From Victivallales bacterium (GTDB lineage: Bacteria > Verrucomicrobiota > Lentisphaeria > Oligosphaerales > Oligosphaeraceae), in NCBI GenBank assembly GCA_017431185.1, contig JAFRLP010000395.1, positions 1 to 24,043 of the forward strand: DNA of 24,043 nucleotides. The letters run 5' to 3'. The position numbers and the translations under genes are program-made. Below are positions 15,254 through 21,953 of the stretch, one piece after another (the stretch's first letter is position 1; every line of letters begins with the position of its first letter). The notes below the pieces were generated by a model, which saw nothing but the letters and a program-made list of their open reading frames with translations, was not told the origin of the DNA and did no database searches.

Positions 15254-18200
15254 ATGAAACGCAGGTTGCCGCTTTTCCTGTTGCTTCCCTGGCTGGCGCT
15301 GGCTGGCAGCCTGGAGTGGGAGTGCGCGCCAGACGGCCAGACGCCGGAGTGGCTCGTCGTCCACGGCGTCTTGCAGCAAGGGCAGGACGGCCCGTTCCTG
15401 GCCAACCGCGAGCATTATGTGACGGCGGTCATCGCCTTTACGGGAGAGGGCGGCGCGTCCGGTGCGCTGGAACTGGAGTTGTGCGGCCTTGGGCTTCCCC
15501 TCCCCCAACTGGGGGTCATTCTTTACGAGAAGACGGGGGACGGATTGGAGAGGGTCTGCACCTCGGCGTGGCTGAAGGGCATTCCGGCCGACGCCTGGAG
15601 CCGGATGAAATTCGATTTCCCCTCCGGTACTTTTCGGGAGGGCCGGGCGTACCGCCTCTATCTCTACCGCGCCAATGAGTCCGGGGATTTCCGCCTGAAG
15701 GCGGTGCGTTTTCAGACTCGCCAGGCTGGGCACGACATTTCCCTTCACTACGAAAACACCCCTGACCTGGTGGGCCCGCTTTCCCGCGGCCCCTCCGGAA
15801 AACCCGACTTCCATATTCACCTGTCAGGACTTGAGCCGAAGAAGTCCATCCGCGAAATCGTGGTTTCCCGTCCGGGCGGACGTTGGGTCTCGGGGGATGA
15901 CGTCAAGAAGAACTATTGGATGATAGACTATTACGATGCGGCGGACTTTCCCATGCGCCGCAATCCACGCAATAACTTTGACGGTGCGCTTCATCAGGGG
16001 CTGCGCTGCATTGATTTGGTGATGGAGGGCGGCTATGCTGAGGGAGCCTCCTATCTTTGCGAGGTGTTTTATTCCGATGGCACGAAGGAGGAATTCCATG
16101 CGGAACTGCCACGTCCGCCCCGCCCGCCCGTGCCCATGGTGTTCGCCCATTCCGTCCCGCTGCTGGGACGTTCTCCCGCTGCGTGGGAGAGTGCGGCGGC
16201 CATGCCATCCGACAAAGGCCGGCGTCCCTTTTTCCCGCTGTTCAGCGAAAAGGAGCGGCTTGCGGAGGGGTTGCTCATGCGGGGCAGGACACACCGTCGG
16301 CTTTGGAGTCTGGGCTGGTTCCTGCCCTATTCAGGGATGAACCCCAACCCGTCGCCGTCCCAGGTGAAAAGCCATTGTCCTCTCGTCTATCGTGCAGCCT
16401 TGCGGGAGATGCAAGTCGTGGATGCGGATGGACGGGATTTGACCCGGGAGGCCCGGCTTCTGGACGAAGGGGTGTCCTCCTGGCAGGCTCCACGCCTTGC
16501 CATTGACGGCGATGTCTCCCTGGACAGCGCAGCCGTGACAGCGCCTCCTTCTCTGGCGAAGCCGAAGCGCGCCAGCCTGGCGTTGGTTTTCCCTTGCCAG
16601 AGGCGGCTGGGGAAGGTGACCCTGCATCACGGCTGCCGAAACGGCTGCCTGGCCGCCTGGATTGCCAGCGACTTTTCCCTGGAGTATCTTCGGGATGGCG
16701 CATGGCTTCCTGTTCCGGGCGCCAGTGTCCAGGGCAATCAGGCGGAGTACACGGAGCATTCGCTGGACAGCCTCGTCGCCGAGGGCATCCGCCTGACCAT
16801 CACCGCCCAAAGTCCCCTGGTGGATTACGCGCTGGCGGACTGGTCGCCCGCCAATTCCCTGCTGGATTTGCGGAAGGCGGACAGTGTGCCGCCGGACGTG
16901 ACGTTCCACTGGTGGTACCTGGGCCACGACTCCGTCCTGCACTATGGTCTGCCCGCCGATGGTTTCCAGCCGTCTGGGGAGTCGTCCTATCGGGAGTGGC
17001 GGGCGAAGCATCCCAATTTTCTGGGCTTCCAACTGGTCGAGTTTGACAATGACCTGGACAACACGCTTGGCTGGGGCTCCTATCGGGACCAGAAAGGGGC
17101 GAAGGCATGCTACGAGCGCGCCAGCAGGCGGCTGGTCGTCCATCGCTCCATTCCATCGATTCCGAAAACCCGCGCCGAGGCCGTGCGGCAGTACCAGGCG
17201 GTCTTTGAACTTTACCATCGGATGATGTTCCAGGACAGCGGCAACTTCAGTTCCGTGACAATCTGGCATCACCAGCCGTTGGCATGGGGGGCGGTCTCCA
17301 CGGCTATGGAGTGCTTTGGCGGCTGTCCGGTCTTCTCCATGCAGGTGGCGGCGGCCAGGGGGGCCGCCCGGCAGTTCGGCGACAAGCCCTGGGGATGCTA
17401 TTTTGCGACCTATCTGGGGCACGCATATCTGAATTACCTGAAGAGCGACGGCAAGACCTTTGGCCCCACCTGCGGCAAATCCGCCTCCCTGTATCGGCGC
17501 CAACTCTATTATGCCTATTTGACGGGGGCCGCCTTCTGTGACTACGAGCATGCGGACATCGCCTTTGTCACGCAGAAAGCCACGCCAGGAGAACAGCCAG
17601 TGCTGTCCCCGCATGGCCAGGCCGTTCTGGAAGCCTCGGAATTCGCCCGGCGTGACGCGGAACGCGGACAGCCTTATGCGCCCATCGCCATGCTGCTGGA
17701 CTGGGAGCATGGCTGGGACAGCCACGAAGGACGGAAAATCTGGAAGGGTATGTTCACCCCCACCCTGGCCGACCGGAACATCGACGCCTGGATGAAGGGG
17801 GTATTCGGCAATTCCGAACTTCCCCAGGAAGGGCATGGCTGCAACATGAGCCAGACCGGCTTCAGTGGACTGGCGGACATTCTGGTGCTGAACCCGCCCT
17901 GTGGGGCGGTGCGCAACCTGGACGACTACCCCGCCGCCATTCTGCTGGGCGAGCATCGCTGGTCTCCCCGGACTGTCGAGGCCATTCGGGAATATGTGCG
18001 GAAAGGGGGCATGCTCCTGGTGAATGTCGAGCAGTTGCCGCCCCAATTCGACAGCCAATTCACGGGAGTGGAACTGGACGATGGTTACGGTCGGGAGACC
18101 TCGTGCGTGAACGACCTTGACGGACAGCCCCTGGGCGGGCCAACGCCGCCTTTCCTGTTCCGCCACGCCCGTCTCCTCGGTGCCAGGGCGCTTCTGCGCA

Positions 18201-18661
18201 CTCCGGCGGGAGAGCCTCTGGCCACCGTATCCCCGCATGGGCAGGGCAAGGTGCTGCTGACCCTCCAGAAGTTTCTGGTAGAGGAGCCGGAACATGCGGG
18301 GCCCAAGCAGGGGCTGAATGCCATCCATTTTCTGCTCTCCCTGCTACGCCATGAACTGCTGCCCTTCCAGGTGACCGGCGACAGTCCCGTCGAATTGGTG
18401 GTCTCGCGTCTGGCCCGGGGCTGGAGGCTGTCCATCCTGAACAACCGCGGCGTTTACAAGCAGGCGACGACCGCCCCGCTGGTGGTGCCATCCGAGGCGA
18501 CCAGGCAGACCATTTTCCTGCCAGGGCAGCATCGGTACACTGTGCTGGAGCGAATCTCCGATAAGGCTTTGCAGGCTATTCCTAGTCACGGCGGCGAAAG
18601 CGTGTCCGTCGTCATTCCCCCTGGTGAACTGGTCATTCTTGATTTGTTGAGGGGGGAGTAG
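15254..18661 (+). CDS. Giant secreted multidomain protein, probable glycoside hydrolase (cassette 1)
   Basis: The 1135-residue protein starts with a signal peptide (MKRRLPLFLLLPWLALAG, cleavage near 18) and has GGGG 8 nt before the ATG. Residues about 20-300 are beta-rich and may hold one or more sugar-binding domains. Around 420-530 lies an F5/8-type C (discoidin)-like domain. From about 549 (FHWWYLGHDSVLHYGLP) to 850 the sequence resembles a TIM-barrel hydrolase, with aromatic and acidic segments such as FDNDLDNTLGWG, CDYEHAD and LLDWEHGWDS. Residues about 870-1006 look like a glutamine-amidotransferase-like domain of the kind found after the barrel in some beta-galactosidases: DILVLNPP, YPAAILLGEHRWS, IREYVRKGGMLLVNVEQLP. 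A beta-rich C-terminus closes it. I do not recognise the exact family; extracellular glycan cleavage is inferred. Confidence 0.8.
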   Translation: MKRRLPLFLLLPWLALAGSLEWECAPDGQTPEWLVVHGVLQQGQDGPFLANREHYVTAVIAFTGEGGASGALELELCGLGLPLPQLGVILYEKTGDGLERVCTSAWLKGIPADAWSRMKFDFPSGTFREGRAYRLYLYRANESGDFRLKAVRFQTRQAGHDISLHYENTPDLVGPLSRGPSGKPDFHIHLSGLEPKKSIREIVVSRPGGRWVSGDDVKKNYWMIDYYDAADFPMRRNPRNNFDGALHQGLRCIDLVMEGGYAEGASYLCEVFYSDGTKEEFHAELPRPPRPPVPMVFAHSVPLLGRSPAAWESAAAMPSDKGRRPFFPLFSEKERLAEGLLMRGRTHRRLWSLGWFLPYSGMNPNPSPSQVKSHCPLVYRAALREMQVVDADGRDLTREARLLDEGVSSWQAPRLAIDGDVSLDSAAVTAPPSLAKPKRASLALVFPCQRRLGKVTLHHGCRNGCLAAWIASDFSLEYLRDGAWLPVPGASVQGNQAEYTEHSLDSLVAEGIRLTITAQSPLVDYALADWSPANSLLDLRKADSVPPDVTFHWWYLGHDSVLHYGLPADGFQPSGESSYREWRAKHPNFLGFQLVEFDNDLDNTLGWGSYRDQKGAKACYERASRRLVVHRSIPSIPKTRAEAVRQYQAVFELYHRMMFQDSGNFSSVTIWHHQPLAWGAVSTAMECFGGCPVFSMQVAAARGAARQFGDKPWGCYFATYLGHAYLNYLKSDGKTFGPTCGKSASLYRRQLYYAYLTGAAFCDYEHADIAFVTQKATPGEQPVLSPHGQAVLEASEFARRDAERGQPYAPIAMLLDWEHGWDSHEGRKIWKGMFTPTLADRNIDAWMKGVFGNSELPQEGHGCNMSQTGFSGLADILVLNPPCGAVRNLDDYPAAILLGEHRWSPRTVEAIREYVRKGGMLLVNVEQLPPQFDSQFTGVELDDGYGRETSCVNDLDGQPLGGPTPPFLFRHARLLGARALLRTPAGEPLATVSPHGQGKVLLTLQKFLVEEPEHAGPKQGLNAIHFLLSLLRHELLPFQVTGDSPVELVVSRLARGWRLSILNNRGVYKQATTAPLVVPSEATRQTIFLPGQHRYTVLERISDKALQAIPSHGGESVSVVIPPGELVILDLLRGE

Positions 18662-18683
18662 GTCGATTATGCGCACATGATGG

Positions 18684-18712
18684 TTGGGAGTGCCAGAAAT
18701 CTGTGGTATATT
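18684..18712 (+). promoter_or_regulatory. Candidate sigma-70 promoter for the AlbA_2-like gene
   Basis: TTGGGA (18684-18689), 17-nt spacer and TATATT (18707-18712). It lies just after the cassette 1 stop, so the AlbA_2-like gene probably has its own transcript with a leader of about 100 nt. Confidence 0.5.
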
Positions 18713-18819
18713 ATTATCGTATAGGGAATTCTTTAAGACCCACAGACTACCCAAAGGGGGGCTGAACAGTTACCCCAAAAGGTAAAAGACAAAGGAAGCA
18801 GAATAAAGAGGCGATGGAT

Positions 18820-19989
18820 ATGGATGCAGACGAACTTTTCAGGATTGTGGGACTTGGCGAGACTTTCACGGTGCAGTTCAAGGAGAAGATGCCACATCGG
18901 GATTCGATAGCCACAGAGATGGTCGCCATGGCGAATTCCTCTGGTGGAATGATTCTCTTTGGCATTGAAGACGCCACCAACCGCATTGTCGGCTTGTCGT
19001 CCATTGAAATCGAGGAATATGACCGAATTGTTTCGCAGATTGCGGACGGCATTGCGCCAGAAGTCCGTATTCGGACAGAGGTGGTGGATGCCGGCAATGG
19101 CGGGCCTTCAAAGAACATTTTGATCGTGCATGTCCCTGAAGGCATGGACAAGCCTTATAAGACGGACAACGGGGAAATCTATGTCAAGCAGGGGGCCAAC
19201 AAGCGAAGGGTTCTTGACAATGGCGAATTGATGCGGATGTTTCAGGAAAGCCGGAAACTGTTCGCCGATGAAATGGAAGTCTATGGAACCGCCATCGAGG
19301 ATATTGACAAGGTGGCGTTCTCCGCTTATTTCGTGAAGGAGTTCGGAGTTCCCTTTGAGGGCAAGGGACTTACCTACGAATCGGCTTTGAGGGCAAAGAG
19401 GGTGATGCGAAACGCCCAGGCGACATTGGCAGGACTGCTTTTTTTTGGATTAAGTCCACAGTCTGTCAAGCCAATGTTTACGGTCAAGGTCGTCTCATTC
19501 TTCGGCAATGACATCGGAGGCAGCCATTACAGAAGCAAGCCCGCCGATTTGCAGGGGACGGTGCCTGAACTGTTCGCCAAAAGCATGGACTGGCTCAAAG
19601 GCAATCTGAAAAGTGTCCAGGACGGACAGGACTTCAACTCCATCGGACGGCTGGAGATTAACGAGGAGGCATTGGTGGAACTGGTGGAAAACGCCCTCAT
19701 TCACCGCGACTACTTTAAGCCTGCTCCCATTCGCATTCTGCTGTTTGACGACAGGCTTGAAATCATCAGTCCTGGACGGTTGCCGAACAGTTTGACCGTC
19801 GAGGAGATGAAATATGGCAACACCATTGTGCGCAATCCCCTGATTGCGGGTTTCGCGATGCGGACGATGCCCTTCAGCGGTTTGGGAACAGGGATCAACC
19901 GCGCGCTGGAGAGGCAGCCCGACATTGAATTGCTCAATGACGCCGAGGGCGACCAATTCAAAATCGTGATTCCGCGGAAGCCCTTGTGA
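18820..19989 (+). CDS. AlbA_2/Schlafen-domain protein with GHKL-type ATPase-like C-terminus (COG2865-like)
   Basis: ATG at 18820 is preferred (389 residues), because AGAGG at 18807-18811 lies 8 nt before it; ATG 18814 would add two residues and is too close to that site. Residues about 10-130 are an AlbA_2 domain: ETFTVQFKEK, then MANSSGGMILFGIED and later YKTDNGEIYVKQGANKRRV. Such domains bind nucleic acid in Schlafen-related proteins. The C-terminal part (about 280-389) has ELVENALIHRDYFKPAPI, FDDRLEIISPGRLP and GLGTGINRALE, the usual arrangement in COG2865 proteins with an HATPase_c_4-like fold. Those are annotated as predicted transcriptional regulators or ATP-dependent helicase-related proteins, often in accessory or defence loci. 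It has its own promoter and does not match the cassettes beside it, so it may be an insertion. Confidence 0.85.
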   Translation: MDADELFRIVGLGETFTVQFKEKMPHRDSIATEMVAMANSSGGMILFGIEDATNRIVGLSSIEIEEYDRIVSQIADGIAPEVRIRTEVVDAGNGGPSKNILIVHVPEGMDKPYKTDNGEIYVKQGANKRRVLDNGELMRMFQESRKLFADEMEVYGTAIEDIDKVAFSAYFVKEFGVPFEGKGLTYESALRAKRVMRNAQATLAGLLFFGLSPQSVKPMFTVKVVSFFGNDIGGSHYRSKPADLQGTVPELFAKSMDWLKGNLKSVQDGQDFNSIGRLEINEEALVELVENALIHRDYFKPAPIRILLFDDRLEIISPGRLPNSLTVEEMKYGNTIVRNPLIAGFAMRTMPFSGLGTGINRALERQPDIELLNDAEGDQFKIVIPRKPL

Positions 19990-20075
19990 GGGAAATGAAC
20001 TAGGGTGATGGCAGGGGGAATCGCAAGTATTCGGGGCGGAGGAATGGAAAACAGAGAAAAAAATGAGGGAAAGAC

Positions 20076-20103
20076 TTGTTTTTTAGGAAATTGATGTTAT
20101 AAT
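20076..20103 (+). promoter_or_regulatory. Sigma-70-like promoter for cassette 2
   Basis: Consensus -10 TATAAT (20098-20103), 16-nt spacer and TTGTTT (20076-20081). The predicted start near 20110 leaves a leader of about 37 nt to the ATG at 20147. The surrounding 157-base gap holds no gene. Confidence 0.6.
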
Positions 20104-20111
20104 TAGGAAAT
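20083..20111 (+). promoter_or_regulatory. Paired TTAGGAAAT direct repeat around the -10, candidate operator
   Basis: TTAGGAAAT occurs at 20083-20091 and 20103-20111, exactly 20 bp apart (two helix turns). The copies flank the -10 box and cover the likely start site, a classic place for a repressor. Confidence 0.5.
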
Positions 20112-20146
20112 AAGAATTGAACTATGTCATTCAGGAGGATTCTGGC

Positions 20147-21256
20147 ATGTTCTCCAATTTTCAATTCCACATGCAGGCTGACAATCCGATGCCAAAGTAT
20201 CGGCAGTTGGCCAGTGCGTTGGAACACTATTTGCGCACGTCTGGCTATTCGGCGGGCAGAAGGTTGCCGTCTGACCGTGAATTGTCCCGCTTTCTGGGAA
20301 TATCCAGCATGACCCTTTTGCGTAGCCTGAACGAACTGGTTCGACGGGGACTGCTGGAGCGACGAGTTGGTGATGGCACATACCTGCTTGATGTGAGTTC
20401 CAGCCCCGCAATGGCGTACAGAATAGGCGTGGTCTCGCATGAAATCATCCAGGAGGACGGTGGATTCATCACCACGCTCACCAGCCAAATGCAGTTGCTG
20501 GCCGCGAGCAGGGGGATTGACCTAATTCAATTTAGGCGGAATCCTTCGGCCTATGCGCTCACGATGAAAGAGCATGGACTGGACGGGTTGGTTGTTATCT
20601 CGCCCTCTCGGAATATGTTGTCGGATATACAGAAATTGTCGGACAGCGGGATGAACCTGGTGCAAATAGGCGTTTATCATCCAAAACTGTCGGCCATCTC
20701 ATTTGGAACAGATCACCATGCCGCCGCCATTCAAGCTGTCAAGTATTTGGTTGACCTAGGTCATCGGCGCATTGGACTGTTGTCCCGCTGGGATCAGCAG
20801 GGAGATGCCCTGTATTGTGGCGGTGAGGAACGTAAAGATGGGTACCGTCAGGGGATGTGGCAGGTTTCGCTTCCCGTCAATCCCTGCTGGGAGATAGACC
20901 TATCCTCCTGCGACCGCGAAAAACTGCGGGGGGCTATTGAGAGCCTGCGTCAGGGGCAGTGTCTGCCGACAGCCTTTCTGCTGGGGAACATAGGCCTGGC
21001 TCCGTTGGTCTTCAGTGTTCTTCAAGAGTCGGGCCTTGGCGTTCCTCGGGACATTTCGCTCATTGGTTTTGACAACGGTCCCCTTTGCCTTCAGTTTTCT
21101 CCCGCCCTGACCGTTTTTGACCAGCAGATTCAGCGGACTGCGCAATGTGCCCTGGACTGTCTGCTGGCACGGCTGGAGGGGAGACAGCCTGTGTCGCATC
21201 CGCCAATTCCCTGTCTGTTTTTGGAGCGTGCCAGCTGTCGCTCAATGAAATCATAG
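20147..21256 (+). CDS. GntR-type HTH / LacI-type sensor hybrid regulator (cassette 2)
   Basis: ATG at 20147 was chosen because a perfect AGGAGG (20133-20138) sits 8 nt before it; earlier in-frame starts would place that site inside the coding region. The 369-residue protein has a GntR winged helix-turn-helix at 17-82 (KYRQLASALEHYLRTSGYSA, GRRLPSDRELSRFLGISSMT, LLERRVGDGTYL). A LacI/periplasmic-binding-like sensor follows from about 90, with landmarks MAYRIGVVSHEI, DLGHRRIGLLSR and VPRDISLIGFDNG. This is the AraR-like combination. It likely represses cassette 2 and lets go when a sugar binds. The pseudopilin gene starts 10 nt after its stop. It differs from the regulator of cassette 1 in its DNA-binding domain but not in its sensor type. 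Confidence 0.9.
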   Translation: MFSNFQFHMQADNPMPKYRQLASALEHYLRTSGYSAGRRLPSDRELSRFLGISSMTLLRSLNELVRRGLLERRVGDGTYLLDVSSSPAMAYRIGVVSHEIIQEDGGFITTLTSQMQLLAASRGIDLIQFRRNPSAYALTMKEHGLDGLVVISPSRNMLSDIQKLSDSGMNLVQIGVYHPKLSAISFGTDHHAAAIQAVKYLVDLGHRRIGLLSRWDQQGDALYCGGEERKDGYRQGMWQVSLPVNPCWEIDLSSCDREKLRGAIESLRQGQCLPTAFLLGNIGLAPLVFSVLQESGLGVPRDISLIGFDNGPLCLQFSPALTVFDQQIQRTAQCALDCLLARLEGRQPVSHPPIPCLFLERASCRSMKS

Positions 21257-21266
21257 GAGATATTAG

Positions 21267-21941
21267 ATGAAAAAGCAAACGAGCCAATTGTTTACCCTAA
21301 TTGAGTTGCTGGTCGTGATAGCCATCATCGCCATTTTGGCCGCGATGTTGCTCCCTGCCTTGTCAAAGGCGCGGGAGAAGGCCCGCACCATCAGTTGCGC
21401 TGGCAATCTGAAGCAGATAGGAGTATTTTCGCTGATGTACCAGTCCGACTACAACGAGTCTTTCCCCTATCAGGGGGCGAGTTGGGACAATTACAACATC
21501 AAGAAGTACTATGCGGATTACCTGCCGCCCAACGAGCCCAAACTGTGGCACTGTCCTTGTGCCCCGATGAAGCAGGTCAATTACGGCTCCAATTTCTACA
21601 TTGGCCGCAACTACTGGCTGCATGGTGTGGACAACTGGAAGCAGGTGCTCGCCACCAAGATCCGCAATCCCGACACGATACTTCACACGGCGGACGGGGC
21701 ATACTGGAAAGACATCCTGACCGATCCTTATGACCGTGCCAAGGACTTCCAGTCGGTGCCTGGATTCTACCTGTACTATAACCTGTCAGGCACGCTGCCC
21801 ACGGTTGCGCCTCGACATGCGGGCTCGGTGAATTACGTGAGCGTCAGCGGCAGTGTGCATAATGTCAAGCCGCAGCATCTGGTCAATGACAAGGACGCCA
21901 ACAACTACCGCGTCTATTGGTATTCAGGCTGGTACAAGTAA
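21267..21941 (+). CDS. H-X9-DG-type pseudopilin (cassette 2)
   Basis: The 224-residue protein starts with AGGAG at 21255-21259, 7 nt upstream, which overlaps the stop of the regulator. Its N-terminus is MKKQTSQL before [20 protein letters not shown], with Glu5 of the mature form, then [20 protein letters not shown]. The residue before the predicted cleavage site is Leu rather than Gly. The H-X9-DG-like motif reads [12 protein letters not shown]: the His and spacing are kept, but Ser replaces Asp. The tail is aromatic ([10 protein letters not shown]), as in the cassette 1 pseudopilin. The rest differs strongly from that protein. It is followed after 12 nt by a secreted protein gene. It would need a prepilin peptidase encoded elsewhere. 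Confidence 0.88.
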   Translation: MKKQTSQLFTLIELLVVIAIIAILAAMLLPALSKAREKARTISCAGNLKQIGVFSLMYQSDYNESFPYQGASWDNYNIKKYYADYLPPNEPKLWHCPCAPMKQVNYGSNFYIGRNYWLHGVDNWKQVLATKIRNPDTILHTADGAYWKDILTDPYDRAKDFQSVPGFYLYYNLSGTLPTVAPRHAGSVNYVSVSGSVHNVKPQHLVNDKDANNYRVYWYSGWYK

Positions 21942-21953
21942 GGTGGAACTTCC

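Noticed and set aside
16331..18328. 665-codon minus-strand open frame.
   Set aside because: Antisense to the giant secreted protein, which has a signal peptide, ribosome binding site and domain motifs; the minus frame has none.
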